DNA of 64,000 nucleotides from assembly GCF_001713455.1 (NCBI RefSeq), contig NZ_CP016464.1, positions 3,582,001-3,646,000 on the forward strand, given 5' to 3'. Shown here piece after piece: positions 41,822-49,586 of the stretch (position 1 is its first letter; each line of letters starts with the position of its first letter). This DNA is from Bosea sp. RAC05 (lineage in GTDB: Bacteria > Pseudomonadota > Alphaproteobacteria > Rhizobiales > Beijerinckiaceae). The position numbers and the translations under genes are program-made. The notes beneath the pieces were generated by a model. That model was not told where the DNA came from. It did not search any database and saw nothing but the letters and a program-made list of their open reading frames with translations.

Positions 41822-44044
41822 ATGACGCGACCGATGCCGCTCAGACTGCCCCGCCTCCCGGCACGCGACATCGATGCGCTCGTCGCCGGGCGCCACCCGG
41901 ACCCCTTTGCCGTCCTCGGCCGCCATATCGTCGAGGATGTCGCTCTGGTGCGCGCCTTTCTCCCGGGCGCGAACTATGTCGAACTCGTGACCGGCGAGGG
42001 CGAGACGCGGCGCGCCGTGCCGATGATCGACGCGGGCGGCGGCCTCCATGAGGCGCCCTGCCCGACCGACGGCCCCTATCGCATCCGCACCGCCTGGCCG
42101 GGCGGCATCACCGAGACGGCAGACCCCTACAGCTTCGGCCTGCTGCTCTCCGACGACGATCTCCACCTTGCCGCCGAGGGGCGCCATTTCGATCTCGCGA
42201 CGCGGCTCGGCGCCAATCTGCGCGAGATCGACGGCGTCGCCGGCGTGCTCTTTGCGCTCTGGGCGCCCAACGCCGCCCATGTCGCGGTGGTCGGCGATTT
42301 CAACGGCTGGAACGCCTCCCGCCACCCGATGCGCCGCCGCCTGGAGGCCGGCATCTGGGAGCTGTTCATCCCCGGCGTCGAGGCGGGCGCCGTCTACAAA
42401 TATGCGCTGGTCTCGGGCACGGGCGAGGCCCTGCCCTGGAAGGCGGACCCGCTCGCCCGGCGCACGGAACTGCCGCCGCGCACCGGCTCGGTCGTCGCCG
42501 AAGCGCCCGCCTTCGCCTGGACCGATTCCGACTGGCTGAAGGCGCGCGAAACCGCCGACCCGATGACGGCGCCGATGAGCCTCTACGAGGTCCATGTCGG
42601 CTCCTGGCTGCGCACGGAATGGGGTCAGATGGGCTCCTGGGACGAGGCCAGCGAGCGCCTGATCCCCTATCTCCAGCATATGGGCTTCAGCCATGTCGAG
42701 CTGATGCCGATCACCGAGCATCCCTTCGGCGGCTCCTGGGGCTACCAGCCGCTCGCCCTCTTCGCGCCGACCGCGCGGCTCGGGCCCCCCGAGGCCTTCG
42801 CCCGCTTCGTCGACCGCTGCCACGCCGCCGGCATCGGCGTGATCCTCGACTGGGTGCCGGCGCATTTCCCCTCCGACGAGCACGGGCTCGCCCGCTTCGA
42901 CGGCACGGCGCTCTATGAGCATGAGGATCCGCGCCAGGGCTTCCACATCGACTGGAACACGCTGATCTACAATGTCGGGCGCAGCGAGGTCCGCGGCTTC
43001 CTGATCGCGTCGGCCCTGTTCTGGATCGAGACCTTCCACCTCGACGGCCTGCGCGTCGATGCGGTCGCCTCGATGCTCTATCGTGACTACAGCCGCAAGC
43101 CGGGCGAATGGGTGCCCAACCATCTCGGCGGCCGCGAGAATCTCGAGGCGGTCAGCTTCTTCCAGGAGCTCAACACGCTGGTCGGCGCGCGCGGCCGGGG
43201 CGCCGTCACCATCGCCGAGGAATCGACGGCCTGGCCGGGCGTGACGCGGCCGGTCCACCATGGCGGGCTGGGCTTCCATTTCAAATGGAACATGGGCTGG
43301 ATGCACGACACGCTGCGCTACATTGCCCATGATCCCGTCCATCGCGGCTATCACGGCGACGACGTCACCTTCGGCCTCGTCTACGCCTTCTCGGAAAACT
43401 TCGTGCTGCCGATCTCCCACGACGAGGTCGTGCACGGAAAGGGCTCGCTGCTCGCGCGCATGCCGGGCGACGACTGGCAGCGCTTCGCCAATCTGCGGCT
43501 CTATCTGGCGATGATGTGGACCCATCCGGGCAAGAAGCTGCTCTTCATGGGCTGCGAGTTCGGCGCGCAGGACGAATGGTCCGTCGACGCCCCCTTCCCC
43601 TGGCCGCATCCCTTCGACGAGCGCCGGCAGGGCGCCTCGAAGCTGGTGCGCGACCTCAACGCGCTCTACCGCGCGACGCCGGCCCTGCACCGGCTCGACC
43701 ACCAGCCCGAGGGTTTCGCCTGGATCGTCGCCGACGACAGGGCCAACGCCGTCTTTGCCTTCAGCCGCGCCAGCCGTCCCGGCGCCGCCGAGGTCCTCGT
43801 CGTCGCCAACATGACGCCGGTGCCCCGCCACGACTATCGCATCGGCGTGCCGCATGCCGGGCTCTGGCGCGAGTGGCTGAACAGCGACGCCCAGATCTAT
43901 GGCGGCTCGAACCTCGGCAATGGCGGCGCAGTGGAGACACACGGCGTCGCGGCCCATGGCCACCCGCAGAGCCTGTCGCTGCTGCTGCCGCCGCTCGGGC
44001 TTCTGGTGCTGGAGCATGACGCTCACGGCGTGGAGGGCGCATGA
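41822..44044 (+). CDS. glgB: 1,4-alpha-glucan branching enzyme
   Basis: A 740-residue GH13 enzyme that makes the alpha-1,6 branches of glycogen. An N-terminal domain (HPDPFAVLGRH) and a CBM48 (FALWAPNAAHVAVVGDFNGWN) precede the catalytic core: MPITEHPFGGSWGYQP, GLRVDAVASMLYRDY (nucleophile Asp), VTIAEESTAWPGVT (acid Glu) and LPISHDEVVHGKGSL. The start is ATG 41822; the open frame begins earlier at 41762 without support. malQ follows 55 bases later in the same direction. Confidence 0.94.
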   Translation: MTRPMPLRLPRLPARDIDALVAGRHPDPFAVLGRHIVEDVALVRAFLPGANYVELVTGEGETRRAVPMIDAGGGLHEAPCPTDGPYRIRTAWPGGITETADPYSFGLLLSDDDLHLAAEGRHFDLATRLGANLREIDGVAGVLFALWAPNAAHVAVVGDFNGWNASRHPMRRRLEAGIWELFIPGVEAGAVYKYALVSGTGEALPWKADPLARRTELPPRTGSVVAEAPAFAWTDSDWLKARETADPMTAPMSLYEVHVGSWLRTEWGQMGSWDEASERLIPYLQHMGFSHVELMPITEHPFGGSWGYQPLALFAPTARLGPPEAFARFVDRCHAAGIGVILDWVPAHFPSDEHGLARFDGTALYEHEDPRQGFHIDWNTLIYNVGRSEVRGFLIASALFWIETFHLDGLRVDAVASMLYRDYSRKPGEWVPNHLGGRENLEAVSFFQELNTLVGARGRGAVTIAEESTAWPGVTRPVHHGGLGFHFKWNMGWMHDTLRYIAHDPVHRGYHGDDVTFGLVYAFSENFVLPISHDEVVHGKGSLLARMPGDDWQRFANLRLYLAMMWTHPGKKLLFMGCEFGAQDEWSVDAPFPWPHPFDERRQGASKLVRDLNALYRATPALHRLDHQPEGFAWIVADDRANAVFAFSRASRPGAAEVLVVANMTPVPRHDYRIGVPHAGLWREWLNSDAQIYGGSNLGNGGAVETHGVAAHGHPQSLSLLLPPLGLLVLEHDAHGVEGA

Positions 44045-44099
44045 CCTCCCGGCCGTCCACCGCCATCATGGCCGATCCAACCCGCCCGCGGAGCCCTGC

Positions 44100-46163
44100 A
44101 TGAGCGACGACATCCTGCGCCAGCTCGCCGTCAAGGCCGGCATCGCGCCGCGCTGGACCGAGCAGACCGGGACGGAGCGCGAGGTCTCCGCCCAGAGCCT
44201 GCGCGTCATCCTGCAGGCGCTCGGCCTGCCGGCCGGGACCGATGCGGATTTGCGCCAGTCGCTGGCGACCGTCGAGGCCGGCGCGAACCTCTCCGCCCAG
44301 TCCCGCTTCACCACCGCCCGCACCGGCCAGCCGGTCGTGCTGCCGATCGCAGCCCAGGCGGGAAGCCCGGTCGAGCTCACCCTCGATGGCGGGACGCGCC
44401 GCACCCTGCGCTCCGAAGAGGGCTATGACGGCTCGCTCACCCTGCCGGCCTTCGACCGGCCGGGCTACCACACCGTCCATCTCGACGACGGCGATTTCAC
44501 CATCGCGACCGCACCCGAACGCTGCATCACCTTTGCCGATCTGAACGGCGGCGCCCCGGGCTTCGGCCTGACCGCGCAGCTCTATTCGCTGCGGTCACCG
44601 GACGATGGCGGCATCGGCCATTTCGCCGGCGTGACCGCGCTTGGACGGGCGGCTGCCGCGCGCGGGGCCGATGCACTGGCGATCAGCCCGGTCCATGCGC
44701 TCTATGGCGCCTCGCCCGAGCATTTCAGCCCCTATTCGCCCTCGACACGCCTCTTCTACAACCCGCTGCACGCCGACCCGGCCGCCGTCCTGCCGGAGAC
44801 GCTGCTGCGCGAGATCATCGCGCGCGAGGGCCTGGGCGAGGAGATGGACCGGCTCTCGACGCTCCGCCAGATCGACTGGCCGGCCGCCACGCGGCTGCGC
44901 CAGCGCCTGCTACGGGCCCTGTTCGAGACGCTGCGCGCAGCCGACGGCAGCGGCGGCCCGGCCCGCGAGGCGCTGGACCGGGCGCTGGCGGAGGCGTCGC
45001 CGCTGCTGCGCTCCCACGCCGTCTTCGAGGTGCTGCACGCTGCCGAGTTGCGTCGGGACCCACAGGCCTGGCGCTGGCGGGACTGGGACGCCCCGTTCCG
45101 CGACCCCGACGGGCCGGCGGTCGCAGCCTTCGCGGCCGCGCACGCCGCGGAGGTCGACTACCAGATCTTCCTGCAATGGCTCACCGGCTCCTCCTATGGC
45201 GCCGCCCAGCGGGCCTGCCGCGAGGCGGGCATGAAGGTCGGGCTCATCGCCGATCTCGCCATCGGCATGGACGCCTCGGGCAGCCATGCCTGGAGCCGGC
45301 AGCATGAAGTCCTCGGCGGGCTCAGCGTCGGCGCCCCGCCCGACTATTATGCCGCCGAGGGGCAGAGCTGGGGCCTGACGACCTTCTCGCCGCGGGGGCT
45401 GGCGGCCTCGGGCTTTGCCCCCTTCATCGAGACCCTGCGGGCGAGCCTTCGCCATGTCGGCGGCATCCGCATCGACCATGTCATGGGACTCAGCCGGCTC
45501 TGGCTGGTGCCGGAGGGGGCGTCCGCGATGGAGGGCGCCTATGTCGCCTTTCCCTCCGAGACCCTGTTCCGGCTCGTCGCGCTCGAATCCTGGCGCCACA
45601 GCGCCATCGTCATCGGCGAGGATCTCGGCACCCTGCCCGACGGCTTCCGCGACGATCTGCGCCGGCAGGGCGTGGCCGGGCTGCGCGTGCTGCGCTTCGA
45701 GAAGAGCGATCACGGCTATATCGCGCCGGAGCATTGGGATGCCGGCGCCGCCGCCCTCACCACGACGCATGATCTCATCCCCACCGCCGGCTGGTGGGCC
45801 GGGGCCGATCTCGAGCCCAGCGACGACGGCGTCGATCACCAGGGCATTCGCGCCTGGGATCGCGGCGTGCTCTGGGGCGCCTTCCAGCAGGCCGGGCTGG
45901 TCGAGGGCGAGCGCCCGGCTCCAGAGGAGACCGACCCGGTCGTCGACGCCGCGATCCGCTTCATCGCCCGCACGGCCTGCACGCTGAAGCTGCTGCCGAT
46001 CGAGGATGCGCTGGGCATCCGCACCCAGCCGAATGTGCCGGGCACCACGACCGAAAAACCGAACTGGCGCCACCGGCTCGATGGCGACGCCGCCTCGCTG
46101 CTCGACGACGAGCGCGTCAGGCGGCGCCTCGCGGACCTCGGGCCGCCGCGTTCGGAGGGCTGA
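44100..46163 (+). CDS. malQ: 4-alpha-glucanotransferase (amylomaltase)
   Basis: A 687-residue GH77 enzyme that transfers maltodextrin segments between chains. The N-terminal region (about residues 1-140) precedes the barrel, which contains YSLRSPDDGGIGHFAG, HFSPYSPSTRLFYNPLH, GGIRIDHVMGLSRLW (nucleophile Asp), IVIGEDLGTLP (acid Glu) and TTTHDLIPTAGWW. It processes the short dextrins left by GlgP and GlgX. GGAG precedes ATG 44100, and a palindromic repeat follows the stop. Confidence 0.94.
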   Translation: MSDDILRQLAVKAGIAPRWTEQTGTEREVSAQSLRVILQALGLPAGTDADLRQSLATVEAGANLSAQSRFTTARTGQPVVLPIAAQAGSPVELTLDGGTRRTLRSEEGYDGSLTLPAFDRPGYHTVHLDDGDFTIATAPERCITFADLNGGAPGFGLTAQLYSLRSPDDGGIGHFAGVTALGRAAAARGADALAISPVHALYGASPEHFSPYSPSTRLFYNPLHADPAAVLPETLLREIIAREGLGEEMDRLSTLRQIDWPAATRLRQRLLRALFETLRAADGSGGPAREALDRALAEASPLLRSHAVFEVLHAAELRRDPQAWRWRDWDAPFRDPDGPAVAAFAAAHAAEVDYQIFLQWLTGSSYGAAQRACREAGMKVGLIADLAIGMDASGSHAWSRQHEVLGGLSVGAPPDYYAAEGQSWGLTTFSPRGLAASGFAPFIETLRASLRHVGGIRIDHVMGLSRLWLVPEGASAMEGAYVAFPSETLFRLVALESWRHSAIVIGEDLGTLPDGFRDDLRRQGVAGLRVLRFEKSDHGYIAPEHWDAGAAALTTTHDLIPTAGWWAGADLEPSDDGVDHQGIRAWDRGVLWGAFQQAGLVEGERPAPEETDPVVDAAIRFIARTACTLKLLPIEDALGIRTQPNVPGTTTEKPNWRHRLDGDAASLLDDERVRRRLADLGPPRSEG

Positions 46164-46170
46164 ACAGCCC

Positions 46171-46268
46171 CGTCATTGCGAGGAGCGCAGCGACGAAGCA
46201 ATCCAGAAGGACTGGGCAGACCGTTCGACCCGGTCCTCCTGGATGGCTTCGCTGCGCTCGCAATGACG
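46171..46268. repeat. Palindromic repeat of the CATTGCGAG...GAAGCAATCC family, copy 3
   Basis: Left arm CGTCATTGCGAGGAGCGCAG and right arm GCTTCGCTGCGCTCGCAATG are imperfect inverted copies; an extra CCC/GGG pair extends the outer stem to 46169-46270. It sits between the convergent malQ and helicase genes and may also help end transcription. Confidence 0.82.
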
Positions 46269-46271
46269 GGG

Positions 46272-47693
46272 TTAGCTCCTCCCCTCCACGATCTCCGCGA
46301 TCGCCTCGAGCAGCCGGGTGTCGTCGCCCGCCAGCCCCTCCATCGCCGCCATGCGCGCGATCACCGTGCCCGCCACCGCCTCCTCCACCGTGTCCTCGGC
46401 ATAGGCGTAGAAGATCGTCGCGTGCTGGCCGTCGCGGTGGCAGCGTCCCTCGATCTGCTGAAGCTGGATCGCGCTGTGGCGCATGTCGTGGATCACCAGC
46501 GAGCGTTCGCGCTCGCCGCCCGGCATCTCGCCGCGATGCAGCGAGATCGACTCGGTGACGGTGAAGATGACGGCGTCGAGCTGCCCGGTCTGGAAGGACA
46601 GCCGCGTCTCCTCGTTCTGCAGGCCGCTGCGCTCGCCATTGATCTCGCCCACGCGCCAGCCGCGCCCCCGCAGCGCATCGGCCAGCATCGCACTGGTCTC
46701 GAGGAAGGCGACGGAGACTGCCACCTGCTCGTCATTGCCGAGCAAATCATCGCAGAAGTCGACCGTGCCTTGGATGCGCAGCAGGCTCGCCTTCTGGCGG
46801 AAGCGCAGATCGGCCGCCCAGCCCTGCGGCTTGCGCGTCGACCCGCCGGCCAAGCCGAGCTCTTTGCGGAACTCCCGCCAGGTCGCCTCGTAGAGCTTGC
46901 GCGCGGCGGCATCCAAGGCGACGGGGGCGAGTTCACGCTGCACCTCCGGCCAGCCCGCAATCTCCTCCGGCCGGCGCCGCAGCCCGATCGCGCGCGGGCC
47001 GCGATAGAGCAGGCCCGCCATCCGGGCGCGGTCGGCCTCGTTGGGCTCCCAGCTCCAGTTCTTCCAGCGCCCCCTCGCCCTGCCCATCTTCAGCCGCTTC
47101 ATCAGCTGGCGGAAACCATCGAGATCGGCGCTCGGCATGTCGGCGGCGCGCGCCAGCAGCGGCCCGAGATAGGACAGCTCGTGCGGCGACTGGCCGGCGG
47201 TCGCACTCATATAGATCGTGAAGGAGGCGGCGGCCGCCATCTGCCGGCAGACCAGCCCCTGCTGCGAGTTGGGGTTGCGGATGCGATGCGCCTCGTCGAT
47301 CACGACCAGCGGCCAGATCCGCCTGGGGACGCCGAGCTTGGCGAGCTCGTTGTTCTTCGCCCGCACCGAGCGCTTCTTCGAATCCGGCGGCGGCGCCAGC
47401 AGCGACTTCGTCTTCTCGAAGTTCATCAGCGTGACGCGCTTCGCCGGCAGGCCCGACAGCGCCATGGTGCGCCGCCATTGCGGGATCGCGCCCTTGGGGC
47501 AGATCACCAGAATCTCGTCCTCCGGCATCACCGAGAGTGCGAGCCAGGCCGAGAGCGTCTTGCCGAGGCCCGTGAGGTCGCCGAGCAGGAAACCGGGCGC
47601 TCCGCCTGCGCGCGCTGCGAGGATCGCCGCGCAGGCGACGCGCTGGTGGTCATGGGGCACCATCAGCCGCTCCGCGTCCGTCATCGGGCGCAC
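46272..47693 (-). CDS. Minimal SNF2-type DEAH helicase
   Basis: A 473-residue superfamily 2 ATPase with little beyond the two motor domains: motif I LLGDLTGLGKTLSAWLAL, motif II VVIDEAHRIRNPNS, motif III YMSATAGQSP, motif V/VI around LHRGEMPGGERERSLVIHD and QIEGRCHRDGQ (compare SNF2 QAEDRAHRIGQ). Such proteins translocate on duplex DNA; compact forms also occur in phages. There are no nuclease or DNA-binding additions and no restriction-modification neighbours. GTG 47693 and ATG 47684 are both possible starts. Confidence 0.82.
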   Translation of the reverse strand: MRPMTDAERLMVPHDHQRVACAAILAARAGGAPGFLLGDLTGLGKTLSAWLALSVMPEDEILVICPKGAIPQWRRTMALSGLPAKRVTLMNFEKTKSLLAPPPDSKKRSVRAKNNELAKLGVPRRIWPLVVIDEAHRIRNPNSQQGLVCRQMAAAASFTIYMSATAGQSPHELSYLGPLLARAADMPSADLDGFRQLMKRLKMGRARGRWKNWSWEPNEADRARMAGLLYRGPRAIGLRRRPEEIAGWPEVQRELAPVALDAAARKLYEATWREFRKELGLAGGSTRKPQGWAADLRFRQKASLLRIQGTVDFCDDLLGNDEQVAVSVAFLETSAMLADALRGRGWRVGEINGERSGLQNEETRLSFQTGQLDAVIFTVTESISLHRGEMPGGERERSLVIHDMRHSAIQLQQIEGRCHRDGQHATIFYAYAEDTVEEAVAGTVIARMAAMEGLAGDDTRLLEAIAEIVEGRS

Positions 47694-47810
47694 AGCCGTC
47701 GCGCGCCATCGCCGGTGGCCGATTCCTGCATGGGCATGGCAGTATCAACACGTCGCGGCCCCGGCAACGGGACCGCCCTTGTCCAGCGGCCTTACAGACA
47801 GCGAGCTTCC

Positions 47811-49199
47811 ATGACCCGCGCCCAAGCCATCGCGCATGCGCAAGACTATTTCGACACCGGCGCCTTCAAGAGCGACCTCGGCCGCCTCATCGCGATACCG
47901 ACCGAAAGCCAGAACCCCGATCGGGCGCCGGTCCTGACGGAGTATCTCGAGCGCGAGATGCGCCCGCTCTTCGAGGGGCTCGGCTTCGAATGCCGCATCC
48001 TACACCATCCCAAGGCCAAGGGCCCCTTCCTCTTCGCCCAGCGCATCGAGGATGAGAGCCTGCCGACGATCTTCGGCTACGGACATGGCGACGTCATCCG
48101 CGGGCTCGACGCGCAGTGGAGCGAAGGCCTCTCGCCCTGGACCCTGACCGAGCGGGACGGCCGCTGGTACGGCCGCGGCGTCGTCGACAACAAGGGCCAG
48201 CATGTCATCAACATCAATGCCTTGCGCGCCGTTCTTGAATCGCGCGGAAAGCTCGGCTTCAACGCCAAATACCTGATCGAGATGGGCGAGGAATCCGGTT
48301 CGCCGGGCCTGCGCGAGCTCTGCGCCGACGAGGCGCAGCTGTTCAGGGCGGATGTGCTGGTGGCCTCCGACGGGCCGCGGCTGAATGCCGAGCGGCCGAC
48401 CGTCTTCCTCGGCGCGCGCGGCGTCATCACCTTCGACCTCTCGATCGTCGCGCGCGACGGCGGCCATCACTCCGGCAACTGGGGCGGCATCCTCTCCGAC
48501 CCGGCGATCCAGCTCGCCCACGCCATCGCCTCGATCACCTCCCCCACCGGCCAGATCCGCATCCATGAATGGGTGCCGAAGGAACTGCCGCGCGCCGTGC
48601 GCGAAGCGGTGGCCGATTGCGTCATCGACGGCGGCCCCGACGGCCCGGTGATCGACCCCGGCTGGGGCGAGCCGGATCTCTCGCCGGCCGAACAGGTCTT
48701 CGGCTGGTGCTCCTTCGACGTGCTGGCGATGAAGTCGGGCGTGCCGGAAACGCCGGTCAATGCCGTGCCGCCGAGCGCCTGGGCGCGCTGCGCGCTGCGC
48801 TTCGTCGTCGGCATCGACCCGACCGACGTCGTGCCGGCGTTGCGCCGCCACCTCGACCGCCATGGCTTCAAGATGGTCGACATCGTCATGCCCGGCGCCG
48901 AGCGCTTCGGCGCAACGCGGCTCGACCCCGAGGATGACTGGGTGCGCTTCACCATCGCCTCGATCGCCCGCAGCACCAACAAGAAGCCGGCGCTGCTGCC
49001 CAATCTCGGCGGCTCGCTGCCCAACGACATCTTCGCCGAAGTGCTCGGGCTGAAGACGATCTGGGTGCCGCATTCCTATCCCGGCTGCTCGCAGCATGCG
49101 CCCGACGAGCACCTGCCCGTCGAGATCGCGCGCGAGGCGCTGGGCCTGATGGCGGGGCTCTATTGGGACATCGGCTCGGGCGAAGCGCCGCCGGTGTGA
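47811..49199 (+). CDS. M20-family metallopeptidase
   Basis: A 462-residue di-zinc hydrolase. Metal and catalytic features are FGYGHGDVIRG near residue 85, RGVVDNKGQHVI near 125, MGEESGSPGLRELC near 160, DGPRLNAERP near 185 and the C-terminal PHSYPGCSQHAPDEHL. Family members cut dipeptides or N-acyl amino acids in the cytoplasm. The start is ATG 47811; the much longer open frame upstream is antisense of the helicase. It is divergent from the helicase by about 117 bases. Confidence 0.9.
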   Translation: MTRAQAIAHAQDYFDTGAFKSDLGRLIAIPTESQNPDRAPVLTEYLEREMRPLFEGLGFECRILHHPKAKGPFLFAQRIEDESLPTIFGYGHGDVIRGLDAQWSEGLSPWTLTERDGRWYGRGVVDNKGQHVININALRAVLESRGKLGFNAKYLIEMGEESGSPGLRELCADEAQLFRADVLVASDGPRLNAERPTVFLGARGVITFDLSIVARDGGHHSGNWGGILSDPAIQLAHAIASITSPTGQIRIHEWVPKELPRAVREAVADCVIDGGPDGPVIDPGWGEPDLSPAEQVFGWCSFDVLAMKSGVPETPVNAVPPSAWARCALRFVVGIDPTDVVPALRRHLDRHGFKMVDIVMPGAERFGATRLDPEDDWVRFTIASIARSTNKKPALLPNLGGSLPNDIFAEVLGLKTIWVPHSYPGCSQHAPDEHLPVEIAREALGLMAGLYWDIGSGEAPPV

Positions 49200-49202
49200 C
49201 CC

Positions 49203-49457
49203 CTATTCCATCGGCTGCCGCGGCCCGCGGTCCGGCGGCATGTCATAGGGCGTGGCCGGGGGAGCCTCGGGCGGCGCGTCCGGCGGCAGCTCCGGCGGCG
49301 GTTCGGTCGGAATGCCCTGAGGCGCCTCGTCGGGCGGCATCTCGACCGGCGGCGCCGGCGGCACCTCGCCCGGCATCAGCGGCGGCGCCTCGGGCGGCGG
49401 CGTCGGGATGGCGGGCATGCTGCCCGGATCGGCTTGCGCTTCCAGGAAATCGGTCAT
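49203..49457 (-). CDS. Small proline-rich protein
   Basis: An 84-residue protein, mostly Pro/Glu/Ala, with runs such as PPPEAPPLMPGEVPPAPP and no signal peptide. It starts at ATG 49457 with GAGGA upstream, but both the ribosome site and the start lie in a perfect hairpin (49456-49489). It is convergent with the M20 peptidase, three bases from its stop. No family recognised. GC-rich low complexity means a chance frame is possible, though the ribosome site and hairpin argue for a real gene. Confidence 0.45.
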   Translation of the reverse strand: MTDFLEAQADPGSMPAIPTPPPEAPPLMPGEVPPAPPVEMPPDEAPQGIPTEPPPELPPDAPPEAPPATPYDMPPDRGPRQPME

Positions 49458-49489
49458 GCGTTGGTCCTCGCTTCGCAGGACCAACGCAT
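49456..49489 (-). promoter_or_regulatory. Perfect inverted repeat over the start of the proline-rich gene
   Basis: Thirteen-base arms ATGCGTTGGTCCT (49456-49468) and AGGACCAACGCAT (49477-49489) around an eight-base loop. In the transcript this stem would bury the GAGGA ribosome site and most of the start codon. It could be an RNA switch or a DNA operator. Confidence 0.55.
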
Positions 49490-49533
49490 CATCACCGGCA
49501 AGGTTGCGCCCCGACGAACGCCCGGCAGACATG

Positions 49534-49561
49534 AAAACGACGCCGGCTCGCGCCGGCGTCG
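49534..49561 (-). terminator. Rho-independent terminator of the second TRAP operon
   Basis: CGACGCCGGC (49538-49547), loop of four, GCCGGCGTCG (49552-49561), then TTTT on the reverse strand at 49534-49537. It lies about 25 bases after the DctM stop. Confidence 0.82.
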
Positions 49562-49586
49562 CTTCAGAGGCTTCAGACCTGCGCCG

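Noticed and set aside
41618..44026. An 802-residue reverse open frame
   Set aside because: Antisense of glgB; composition typical of the shadow frame.
46176..49199. A 1007-residue forward open frame
   Set aside because: The part before 47811 is antisense of the SNF2-type helicase, which has clear motifs; only the M20 peptidase portion is real.
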